From an uncultured Eubacterium sp. (GTDB taxonomy: Bacteria > Bacillota > Clostridia > Oscillospirales > Acutalibacteraceae), in NCBI RefSeq assembly GCF_934525195.1, contig NZ_CAKSZA010000006.1, forward strand, positions 80,596-144,595: DNA of 64,000 nucleotides. Reading direction: 5' to 3'. The position numbers and the translations under genes are program-made. This document shows, in pieces, positions 48,765-56,688 of this stretch. Every line of letters begins with the position of its first letter. Position 1 is the stretch's first letter. Below the pieces are notes generated by a model. The model was given only the letters and a program-made list of their open reading frames with translations, did no database searches and had not been told where the DNA came from.

Positions 48765-49061
48765 ATGACACAGGCAGAAAAGCAAGCTATTATGGCTGAA
48801 TACGCTACTCACGAGGGTGACACAGGTTCTGCACAGGTTCAGGTTGCTGTTCTCACAAAGAGAATCAACGAACTCACAGAGCACCTCAAGGTTCACAAGA
48901 AGGACCATCACTCACGCAGAGGCCTTCTCAAGATGGTAGGTCACAGAAGAAACCTTCTTGCTTACATCTACAAGAAGGATATTAACGAATACCGTGCACT
49001 TATCGCAAAGCTCGGCATCCGTAACACTCTTGAGCGTAACATGGCTGAAAACGAGGACTAA
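48765..49061 (+). CDS. rpsO: 30S ribosomal protein S15
   Basis: A 98-residue S15 (H-E-G-D-T-G-S-A-Q-V-Q-V-A, then H-K-K-D-H-H-S-R-R-G-L-L-K-M-V-G-H-R-R). The length is slightly above the usual 89 owing to an acidic C-terminal tail (M-A-E-N-E-D). ATG 48765 follows GAAAGGTGA. It precedes pnp, as in many bacteria. Confidence 0.98.
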   Translation: MTQAEKQAIMAEYATHEGDTGSAQVQVAVLTKRINELTEHLKVHKKDHHSRRGLLKMVGHRRNLLAYIYKKDINEYRALIAKLGIRNTLERNMAENED

Positions 49062-49070
49062 TAATCCGTT

Positions 49071-49112
49071 GGCAAGTGATACCTGTTTGGCATCGCTTGC
49101 CTGTTTGTTTTT
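49071..49112 (+). terminator. Terminator after rpsO
   Basis: GGCAAGTGAT pairs with ATCGCTTGCC (one G-U) across a 11-nt loop, followed by TGTTTGTTTTT. Confidence 0.85.
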
Positions 49113-49118
49113 GATTCC

Positions 49119-49201
49119 AAAGGAGGAGCAAACAATAGTAGTAAATTGAGGGTGTAATTGCACAGATTTATGCCTTGAGTTTATTACTATTGCCCTCCTT
49201 T
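49119..49201 (+). ncRNA. Long hairpin between rpsO and pnp
   Basis: AAAGGAGG (49119-49126) pairs with CCTCCTTT (49194-49201), and a 13-bp stem CAATAGTAGTAAA / TTTATTACTATTG (49133-49145, 49180-49192) lies inside, around a 34-nt loop. No T-run follows. It stands where E. coli carries the RNase III-cut stem of pnp mRNA. A TATAAT (49207-49212) just downstream could alternatively be a pnp promoter, which would put the hairpin outside the pnp message unless read-through occurs. Confidence 0.7.
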
Positions 49202-49240
49202 TGATATATAATAAAAATATTAATTTAGAGAGGTAAAAGT

Positions 49241-51427
49241 ATGTTTTTCAAGAATTTTAAAGTATGGGAAACAGAGCTTGCCGGCAGAAAACTTACCCTT
49301 GAAACAGGTAAGATGGCAGGCCTTGCAAACGCATCAATCCTTGCTCGCTATGGCGAAACAGAGGTTTTGTGTAATGTAACAGCTTCGGCAAAGCCGAGAG
49401 AGGGCGTTGATTTCTTCCCACTCAGCGTAGACTACGAAGAGAAAATGTATTCGGTTGGCCGTATTCCGGGCTCTTTCCAGAGAAGAGAGGGCAGAGCTTC
49501 CGAAAAAGCTATCCTCACATCTCGTTGCATCGACCGTCCTATCCGTCCTTTGTTCCCAAAGGATTTGAGAAACGATTGTTCGGTTGTTGCAACAGTTATG
49601 TCTGTTGACCCTGATTGCTCACCTGAAATCACAGCTATGATCGGTGTATCTGCTGCAATCGCAATTTCGGATATTCCGTGGGACGGTCCTATTTCAGGCG
49701 TAAATGTCGGTCTTGTTGACGGTCAAATCGTCATCAACCCCGGTCTTGAGGACAGAGCAAAGAGCGACCTTGTTCTTACAGTTGCTTCAACAGCAGATCT
49801 TATCGCTATGATCGAAGCAGGCGGTAACGAAATCAGCGATGACCAAATGTTTGACGCTATTATGGCAGGTCACGAAGAAAATAAGAAGATTGTTAAGTTC
49901 ATTCAGGGCATTGTTGATGAAATCGGCAAGCCGAAGTTTGCTTATGAATCATCAGATCCTGATCCTGAAATCCTTGCTCAAATCGAGGACTTCTGCATTG
50001 AGGATGTTAAGAAAGCACTTGACACAGACGACAAGAATGTTCGTGATGAGGCTCTTCTTCCTATTTATGACGCAGTTCATGAGAAGTTTGACGAGCTCTT
50101 TGAGGGCAACGAGGGCAAGATTGACGAGATTATGTATCTTGTTCAAAAGCATGTTGTTCGTGCTTGGCTCAAGGATGAGCACAAGAGAGTTGACGGCAGA
50201 GGCATTGACGAAATTCGTCCTCTTAATGCCGAAATCGACCTCCTTTCAAGAGTTCACGGTTCAGGTATGTTCACAAGAGGTCAAACACAGGTACTTTCAG
50301 TTGCAACACTCGGCCCTATGAATGACGCTCAAATCCTTGACGGTCTTGATGAGCAAACCGAAAAGAGATATATCCACCACTACAATTTCCCATCATATTC
50401 AGTTGGCGAAACAAAGCCGTCAAGAGGTCCGGGCAGAAGAGAAATCGGTCACGGTGCTCTTGCAGAAAAGGCACTTGTTCCTGTTCTTCCGTCTGTTGAT
50501 GAGTTCCCATATGCAATCCGTGTTGTATCAGAAGTTCTTTCTTCAAACGGTTCAACATCACAGGGTTCAATCTGCGGTTCAACTCTTGCTCTTATGGCAG
50601 CAGGTGTTCCGATTAAAGCTCCGGTTGCAGGTATTTCTTGCGGTCTTATCACAGGTGATGAGGGCGTTTACGGCGACTTTATGACAATGGTTGACATTCA
50701 GGGTCTTGAGGACTTCTATGGCGATATGGACTTCAAGGTTGCAGGTACAAAGAAAGGCATCACTGCAATTCAGATGGACCTTAAAGTACACGGTCTTACT
50801 CCTGAAATCATCAAGGAAGCTTTTGCAAAGACACATAAGGCAAGAAATTACATCCTTGACGAAATTATGCTCCCTGTTATCAGCGAGCCTCGTAAGGAAC
50901 TTTCAAAGTACGCTCCAAAGATGTACACACTTCAAATCGACCCTGACAAGATTGGCGATGTAATCGGCAAGGGCGGTAAGGTTATTCAGGAAATTCAGGC
51001 TGAATACGAAGTTAAGATTAACATTGAAGAAGACGGCAGAGTATTCATTTCAGGCGTTGACGCTGACAAGTGCGAAGGTGCAGTAGGCGTTGTTAAACTT
51101 ATTGCAACCGATCCTGAAGTCGGCGCTTTCTACAACGGCGTTGTAACAAGAATTATGAACTTCGGTGCTTTCGTTGAGATTGCTCCGGGCAAGGAAGGTC
51201 TTGTTCACATTTCCCGTCTTGATGTTAAGAGAACAGAAAAGGTTGAGGATGTTGTCAATGTCGGCGATTCAATCATTGTTAAGTGCATTGAAATTGACGA
51301 TCAGGGCAGAATCAATCTTTCAAGAAGAGACGCTTTGATTGAACTTGAGGGTATGAAACCTGAAAATGATATTGAAGAAGCTCCTCGCAAGCCAAGAAGA
51401 GATAATCGTCGTGGCGACAGAAGATAA
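49241..51427 (+). CDS. pnp: Polyribonucleotide nucleotidyltransferase (PNPase)
   Basis: A 728-residue PNPase with two RNase PH cores (first: T-S-R-C-I-D-R-P-I-R-P-L-F; second: G-E-T-K-P-S-R-G-P-G-R-R-E-I-G-H), the helical linker, a KH domain (G-D-V-I-G-K-G-G-K-V-I-Q-E-I) and an S1 domain (G-A-F-V-E-I-A-P-G-K-E-G-L-V-H-I-S). A short Arg/Lys/Asp tail ends the protein. It degrades RNA 3' to 5' by phosphorolysis. Confidence 0.99.
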   Translation: MFFKNFKVWETELAGRKLTLETGKMAGLANASILARYGETEVLCNVTASAKPREGVDFFPLSVDYEEKMYSVGRIPGSFQRREGRASEKAILTSRCIDRPIRPLFPKDLRNDCSVVATVMSVDPDCSPEITAMIGVSAAIAISDIPWDGPISGVNVGLVDGQIVINPGLEDRAKSDLVLTVASTADLIAMIEAGGNEISDDQMFDAIMAGHEENKKIVKFIQGIVDEIGKPKFAYESSDPDPEILAQIEDFCIEDVKKALDTDDKNVRDEALLPIYDAVHEKFDELFEGNEGKIDEIMYLVQKHVVRAWLKDEHKRVDGRGIDEIRPLNAEIDLLSRVHGSGMFTRGQTQVLSVATLGPMNDAQILDGLDEQTEKRYIHHYNFPSYSVGETKPSRGPGRREIGHGALAEKALVPVLPSVDEFPYAIRVVSEVLSSNGSTSQGSICGSTLALMAAGVPIKAPVAGISCGLITGDEGVYGDFMTMVDIQGLEDFYGDMDFKVAGTKKGITAIQMDLKVHGLTPEIIKEAFAKTHKARNYILDEIMLPVISEPRKELSKYAPKMYTLQIDPDKIGDVIGKGGKVIQEIQAEYEVKINIEEDGRVFISGVDADKCEGAVGVVKLIATDPEVGAFYNGVVTRIMNFGAFVEIAPGKEGLVHISRLDVKRTEKVEDVVNVGDSIIVKCIEIDDQGRINLSRRDALIELEGMKPENDIEEAPRKPRRDNRRGDRR

Positions 51428-51446
51428 TTAAATATCAAAATTACAA

Positions 51447-51481
51447 CACAGCTTTCCTTGCTTGCAGGGAGAGCTGTTTTT
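51447..51481 (+). terminator. Terminator after pnp
   Basis: ACAGCTTTCC pairs with GGGAGAGCTGT (one bulge), then TTTTTT. Confidence 0.85.
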
Positions 51482-51521
51482 TGATTGAAAACGAATTTCG
51501 CTTTGTTTAAAAATTGTTTGC

Positions 51522-51550
51522 TTGATTATGCGGTGCTTATATAGTATAAT
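51522..51550 (+). promoter_or_regulatory. Promoter of the 620-residue membrane protein gene
   Basis: TTGATT and TATAAT, spacer 17 bp, about 30 bp before the start codon. Confidence 0.7.
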
Positions 51551-51579
51551 ATTTATATTATTTTTAAAGGAGAATTTTT

Positions 51580-53442
51580 ATGAGTGATAAAATTCCAAAT
51601 ATGGATTATGACGCTGACGAAGTAATCGGCAACTTCAAATCAAAATTCAAGTGGCCGTCAAGCAGTGATGTTGAGGTCGTTGTTAAGCCTCCGAAGGCAG
51701 GACTTGAATTTTTGATTTCGTTTCTTATCACGGCAGTTGCGGGTGGCGTGCTTTATTATTTGACTATTCCTGCAATGAATTTCAAATCAACTGATTTTTA
51801 TACATTTTGGTTTGCACTTATTGCGATTTTCTGCGTTTCGTTCTATTTTCTTTGCGGTGCAAATAAGAAAGTAGAACGCCGAGAATATTGCAAAAAGCGT
51901 GCGATTTATCCGATTGTTTTGGTTGCTATGATGCTTATCGTGATGGGTGTCGGCTGGCTTGCCGGTTGCACACTTTTCCGTGCAAAGAGCTACAGCGAAC
52001 TTGTCGATGTTAAGGAAAGTAGCTTTACAGAGGATTTTGAGGATATCAACTATACAGATGTGCCTCGCCTTGATGCACTCACATCAAAAGTTCTTGCGGA
52101 CCAGCAGCTCGGCTCACTTTCAGAATATAAGAGCCAATATGTTGTTTCAAATGTTTCAACTCAAATCAACTACAAAAATCATCCGGTCAGAGTTGCGTAT
52201 CTTGAATATGCAAATGTGTTCAAGTGGTTCAACAACACAAAGAACGGCTTGCCTGCATATATGCTCACCGACCTTGTCAGCCAAAATGTAACTGTTGTTA
52301 ACTGCGTTGAAAAATTCGGAAGCGGTATCAAATATTCTCCGACAGAATTGTTCAACGAAAAACTCATTCGTCATTTGAGATTTCAGTATCCGACCGCTTT
52401 GCTTGACACCCCTAATTTTGAGATTGATGATGATGCACACCCTTATTGGATTACACCTGTGCTTGACAAGACTATCGGTCTTTTTGGCGGCACCGATGTA
52501 AAGGGAGCAATCGTTACCGACGCACTCACAGGCGAAAGCGAATATTACAGTATGGGGCAAATTCGCACAAACGATTCCCTCAACTGGATTGACGTTGTTT
52601 ATAACGAAAATCTTGTTATTCAGCAGTATAATTATCACGGCAAACTTTCACACGGCTTCTGGAACTCTATTATTTTCCAAAATGATGTAAACATCACTTC
52701 AAACGGAAGCGGTGTAATTGCTATGGACGATGACGTTTGGGTTTACACAGGCGTCACCTCTGCCGAGTCTGATGCGTCAAACTTTGGCTTCATCCTTTGC
52801 AATCAGCGTACAAAGGAACTCAGATATTACAAAAACGGCGGTGCACAGGAGAATTCCGCACAAGCTTCCGCTGTTGATATGGTACAGCAATATCGCTATC
52901 AGGCTACATTCCCGATTCTTCTCGACATTGAGGGTCAGCCGACTTACTTTATGTCACTTTTCGGTGACGGCTACACAGTTAAGGGCTATGCACTTGTAAA
53001 CCTTGATGACAAAACAATCGTGGGCACAGGACTTCTCGACAACGAAAAATCACATTCAAAAGCACTCAATGCTGCTGTTGAAAACTACATTTCGGCACTA
53101 AAGGACAAGAATAAAGTTGCCCAAGATGCAGACGCAGACGACTACAAGGTTGATGAAAACGAATCAACAACAATAGTTGACGGTGACGCTTCATCAAGCA
53201 CAGCACCTGAAAAACCGCAGGAGCAAAAACTCACGGTAACAGGTGAGGTTAAGGACATCAAAACTTCTGTAAATGACGGTAATACGGTTTACTATTTGCA
53301 GCTTAAGGGTAAGTATTATTACATCACCGTGACCGATTGTATGGATGTTCTTCTCATTAACAAGGGAGATAAGGTTAAAGTTACCTACACCAAGGATGGC
53401 GATAAGTTCGTTCTTGCAACTAATGTTGAAGTTGTAAAATAG
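51580..53442 (+). CDS. Large conserved-looking membrane protein with outer domain, function unknown
   Basis: A 620-residue protein. Residues 1-40 are soluble and acidic; three hydrophobic helices lie at about 45-68, 75-92 and 108-130. The remaining ~480 residues should be outside, including W-I-T-P-V-L-D-K-T-I-G-L-F-G-G and N-Y-H-G-K-L-S-H-G-F-W-N-S-I. An acidic, Ser/Thr/Pro-rich linker (about 520-545) leads to a C-terminal ~75-residue domain with an OB-like pattern (L-T-V-T-G-E-V-K-D-I-K...Y-Y-L-Q-L-K-G-K-Y-Y). I do not know the family function. It has its own promoter and an AAAGGAGAA site. Confidence 0.8.
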   Translation: MSDKIPNMDYDADEVIGNFKSKFKWPSSSDVEVVVKPPKAGLEFLISFLITAVAGGVLYYLTIPAMNFKSTDFYTFWFALIAIFCVSFYFLCGANKKVERREYCKKRAIYPIVLVAMMLIVMGVGWLAGCTLFRAKSYSELVDVKESSFTEDFEDINYTDVPRLDALTSKVLADQQLGSLSEYKSQYVVSNVSTQINYKNHPVRVAYLEYANVFKWFNNTKNGLPAYMLTDLVSQNVTVVNCVEKFGSGIKYSPTELFNEKLIRHLRFQYPTALLDTPNFEIDDDAHPYWITPVLDKTIGLFGGTDVKGAIVTDALTGESEYYSMGQIRTNDSLNWIDVVYNENLVIQQYNYHGKLSHGFWNSIIFQNDVNITSNGSGVIAMDDDVWVYTGVTSAESDASNFGFILCNQRTKELRYYKNGGAQENSAQASAVDMVQQYRYQATFPILLDIEGQPTYFMSLFGDGYTVKGYALVNLDDKTIVGTGLLDNEKSHSKALNAAVENYISALKDKNKVAQDADADDYKVDENESTTIVDGDASSSTAPEKPQEQKLTVTGEVKDIKTSVNDGNTVYYLQLKGKYYYITVTDCMDVLLINKGDKVKVTYTKDGDKFVLATNVEVVK

Positions 53443-53462
53443 TTTAATAGCTCGGAGACTGC

Positions 53463-53687
53463 TAAGAAAGTCTCTGAATTTCGTTTTCTTGCGAGTGGGA
53501 GCTGTACGATGGTACCGCCCCCGAGCAAAAAACGGAAAACGCCAAAAATGCTGTAAGCATCAAACTTACAGCATTTTTAAAACCCCACCGTCAACACTTT
53601 GTGTTGCCACCTCCCCTTTTCCTAAAAGAGGAGGCATAATTCGGTTGGATTATATTTGGCGTGGTTCAGAGGCTTTATCGGCAGTCT
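53463..53687. repeat. Dispersed structured non-coding repeat, inverted copy 3
   Basis: The reverse complement matches 6407-6632 along its whole length, with words such as GCGGTACCA, CGTACAGC and GGTGGCAACAC in the same order. The centre AATGCTGTAAG/CTTACAGCATT is conserved though the loop differs, which suggests that the fold is kept. It follows the 620-residue membrane protein gene and may act as its terminator. Confidence 0.8.
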
Positions 53688-53787
53688 TTTGTTTTTTGCA
53701 ACCGTAAGTTTACATTATGGAAGCCTTTTTTGATTGCTAAAAAGGTTGATTTTTGCTATTATTAGGTTAGCAAAGGAGGTAACTGAT

Positions 53788-54939
53788 ATGAAGTTTGATG
53801 AGAACTTGAGAGCGTTTAGAAAGCAAAAGGAGTTTTCACAGGAATACCTTGCGGAGAAAATGAATGTATCCCGTCAGACTATTTCCAAATGGGAGAACGG
53901 CACGGCTATGCCCGATTTGAAAAAGTTGACTGATTTGGCAAGTCTTTTTGATGTCAGTATGGACGAACTGCTCGGAACATCTGCACCCGAATACAAAACC
54001 TCGGTGTCCGACAATGCCGAACTTGAAAATTTGAAGCAGGCGTTTGATGAATACAAGGCTAAAAATAAAAAGACGACAATCATATTCGGTGCTGTGTCAA
54101 CAGCGCTTGTTGTTGCGTTGATTTTTACAACGGTCAATTTGTCAAATTCAATCGCAAATCTGCAAAGCAGGGTGAACAGCTTGCCGTCGGGGCAGGTGAT
54201 TTATCAAAATGACGGTGATGACGACAGCAGTATTCTGTGTGATGTTGATTGCCTCGTTTCAAAGGTGGACAAGGACAATCCCGACAAAGTTGAAATGACC
54301 TTTACTTATGCACCTAAAACTTATGTCAAAGGTACGAGTGTAAAGTTTGTTGTGACCGATGCGTTGAAATCTACCGACCCGCAAACAACATTTGAAGCGG
54401 AGTTGAGCGGTAATTCGTTTTGTGCTGTGATTCCGATTAAAATGTCGGGTTCAAACACGGTGAATATTTCGGTTGATGACGGCACAAATGTCACCTCCGA
54501 ACAGATGGATATTGATTGGGTAGGCGAGTATTACTCCTTTATAAATCAAATCCAATATTATGACATCGATTCGACAGGTACAAACGAAAGAATAATTTTT
54601 AATGAGAACCCTATTAATTGGGAAGAAAATACCGAATGTCCGAAAATTACAAAGGCTTATCTCGAAGCCGAGGACGAAAACGGAAAAATCGTTTATTCCA
54701 AAAAATGCAAAATTAAGTTATCCGATTCTGTTTATTCGGTTGATGCCGAAAGTTTTGACAGTGCTGTGAAAATTTCCGCTGTCTATATAAAACTTATTGA
54801 TGAATACGGCACAGAATGCAAAATGAAATGTGCTTATCTTTATAACGAATCTGACGGCTTTGATTCAACTGCCGAATCGCTTGAAGTGACTCCCGAAGCA
54901 GTAATAAGATTTCCCAATGGAATGAAATTGACTAGCTAA
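53788..54939 (+). CDS. XRE-family regulator with membrane helix and large outer domain (3)
   Basis: A 383-residue protein. N-terminal helix-turn-helix (F-S-Q-E-Y-L-A-E-K-M-N-V-S-R-Q-T-I-S-K-W-E-N-G, split around residue 17-39); a linker; one hydrophobic helix (about 95-117); a coiled stretch; and an outer domain of about 240 residues with no known match. ATG 53788 follows AAAGGAGG. TTGCTAA (53734-53740) and TTAGCAA (53767-53773) flank the presumed promoter and could be an operator. The same architecture as the gene at 42195-42878, but in a different place. Confidence 0.85.
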   Translation: MKFDENLRAFRKQKEFSQEYLAEKMNVSRQTISKWENGTAMPDLKKLTDLASLFDVSMDELLGTSAPEYKTSVSDNAELENLKQAFDEYKAKNKKTTIIFGAVSTALVVALIFTTVNLSNSIANLQSRVNSLPSGQVIYQNDGDDDSSILCDVDCLVSKVDKDNPDKVEMTFTYAPKTYVKGTSVKFVVTDALKSTDPQTTFEAELSGNSFCAVIPIKMSGSNTVNISVDDGTNVTSEQMDIDWVGEYYSFINQIQYYDIDSTGTNERIIFNENPINWEENTECPKITKAYLEAEDENGKIVYSKKCKIKLSDSVYSVDAESFDSAVKISAVYIKLIDEYGTECKMKCAYLYNESDGFDSTAESLEVTPEAVIRFPNGMKLTS

Positions 54940-54942
54940 TCA

Positions 54943-55190
54943 AAATTATGCCTCCCATTTTTTAAAAGGGGAGGTGGATTTTGCGAAGCAAAAGACGGTG
55001 GGGTTTTACTTCGGGTTTAACCTTTAGTTTGTTTTAACCCCTCAGTCGTGCATAAAGCACGACAGCTCCCCTTTATTGCAAAAAAGGGGAGCCTTAATAT
55101 TTTGGTGAATCTGATTGGTGTTGTCTGTCTTCCATTAAATGTAAGGGGAGATGGAGTTTGCGAACAAGCGCACCATCAGCTGACATGCTA
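54943..55190. repeat. Mosaic repeat region with several short hairpins (copy 4)
   Basis: The 311-bp gap after the regulator begins with AAATTATGCCTCCCATTT, AAAAGGGGAGGTGG and GACGGTGGGGTTTTA, as in copy 1, then adds CGTGC/GCACG and GGGGAGCC-type palindromes, and ends with TTTGCGAACAAGCGCACCA, like the right part of copy 1. It seems a mosaic of the repeat family. No coding frame is supported. Confidence 0.65.
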
Positions 55191-55200
55191 ATTAAAAATA

Positions 55201-55240
55201 AAAAAGGCTATTTTGGCGTGAATACCAAAGTAGCCTTTTT
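55201..55240. terminator. Terminator of the glyS gene (minus strand)
   Basis: AAAAAGGCTATTTTGG and CCAAAGTAGCCTTTTT pair (one mismatch) around CGTGAATA, with A/T runs on both sides. Confidence 0.88.
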
Positions 55241-55250
55241 GTTATGTTTG

Positions 55251-56633
55251 TCAGAATGCGATTTTTTCTTCAATGAATGCTTCGAGTTCTGAAATAGGAA
55301 GTCTAACCTGCTCCATTGTATCTCTGTCACGAACTGTTACGCAACCGTCCTCAACAGAGTCAAAGTCGTATGTGATGCAGAACGGAGTACCGATTTCGTC
55401 CTGTCTGCGGTATCTCTTGCCGATTGAGCCTGCGTCATCATAGTCAACCATAAACTTCTTTGAAAGGTTTTGGAACACTTCCTCAGCCTGCTCGTTGAGC
55501 TTCTTTGAAAGAGGAAGAACTGCGCACTTGTATGGTGCAAGAGCCGGATGGAAGTGCATAACGATTCTCTTGTCGTTCTTTTCCTCATCAAGCATTTCTT
55601 CGTCATATGCTTCGCAAAGAACTGCAAGGAAAAGTCTTTCAACACCGAGTGACGGCTCGATAACATATGGAATGTATCTCTCGTTTGTTGTGCCGTCAAA
55701 GTATTCAAGATTCTTGCCTGAAGTTTTGATGTGCTGTGTGAGGTCGTAGTCTGTTCTGTCTGCTACGCCCCAAAGCTCGCCCCAACCGAATGGGAAGTTG
55801 TATTCAAAGTCGGTTGTTGCCTTTGAGTAGAAGCAAAGTTCTTCTGGGTCGTGGTCACGAAGTCTGAGGTTTTCAGGCTTGATGTTGAGTGAGTAGAGCC
55901 AATCTCTGCAGAAGCCTCTCCAGTATTCAAACCATTCAAGGTCTGTACCCGGCTTGCAGAAGAATTCAAGTTCCATTTGCTCAAATTCACGAACACGGAA
56001 GATGAATTTGCCCGGAGTAATTTCGTTTCTGAATGACTTGCCGATTTGAGCAACACCGAAAGGAACTTTTCTTCTTGTTGTTCTTTGGATGTTTGCAAAG
56101 TTAACAAAGATACCCTGTGCAGTTTCAGGACGGAGATAGATTTCGTCCTTGCTGTCCTCTGTTACACCCTGGAAAGTCTTGAACATAAGGTTGAACTGAC
56201 GAATGTCGGTGAAGTTGTGAGCACCGCAGTTTGGACAAGGAATGTTCTTTTCCTTGATGTAATTGCTGAGTTCTTCGTTTGACCAGCCTGCAACATTTGT
56301 GCCGTCAAAGTCCTCAATGATTTGGTCTGCTCTGTGACGGGTTTTACATTCACAGCAGTCCATAAGTGGGTCAGAGAAACCGCCCAAGTGTCCTGAAGCA
56401 ACCCATGTCTGTGGGTTCATCAAAATTGCGGAATCAAGACCTACATTGTATTTGTTCTCTTGGATAAACTTCTTTCTCCAAGCGTCCTTGATGTTTGTTT
56501 TGAGTTCAACACCCAACGGACCGTAGTCCCAAGTGTTTGCAAGTCCGCCGTAGATTTCACTGCCCGGATATACAAAGCCTCTGCCTTTGCAAAGAGCAAC
56601 GATTTGGTCAAGTGTTTTTTCAGAATTTAACAT
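55251..56633 (-). CDS. glyS: Glycyl-tRNA synthetase (single-chain, class II)
   Basis: A 460-residue class II synthetase of the one-chain alpha2 type. It has G-F-V-Y-P-G-S-E-I-Y-G-G at the start, a Cys pattern (C-x-C...C-P-N-C) near 100-150, motif 2-like F-R-N-E-I-T-P-G-K-F-I-F-R-V-R-E-F-E-Q-M, and motif 3 with G-V-E-R-L-F. It charges tRNA-Gly. The ATG at 56633 follows GGAGG; a TTG at 56648 overlaps that site. It has no partner beta subunit here, as expected. Confidence 0.97.
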   Translation of the reverse strand: MLNSEKTLDQIVALCKGRGFVYPGSEIYGGLANTWDYGPLGVELKTNIKDAWRKKFIQENKYNVGLDSAILMNPQTWVASGHLGGFSDPLMDCCECKTRHRADQIIEDFDGTNVAGWSNEELSNYIKEKNIPCPNCGAHNFTDIRQFNLMFKTFQGVTEDSKDEIYLRPETAQGIFVNFANIQRTTRRKVPFGVAQIGKSFRNEITPGKFIFRVREFEQMELEFFCKPGTDLEWFEYWRGFCRDWLYSLNIKPENLRLRDHDPEELCFYSKATTDFEYNFPFGWGELWGVADRTDYDLTQHIKTSGKNLEYFDGTTNERYIPYVIEPSLGVERLFLAVLCEAYDEEMLDEEKNDKRIVMHFHPALAPYKCAVLPLSKKLNEQAEEVFQNLSKKFMVDYDDAGSIGKRYRRQDEIGTPFCITYDFDSVEDGCVTVRDRDTMEQVRLPISELEAFIEEKIAF

Positions 56634-56688
56634 TGAAATGTCCTCCAATTTTTGATGTCTTATATTATACTATTTATATTGTTTTTAG

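Noticed and set aside
54943..55190. An attachment site or insertion sequence scar
   Set aside because: The palindromes belong to the dispersed repeat family; no transposase remnant or direct-repeat core was found.
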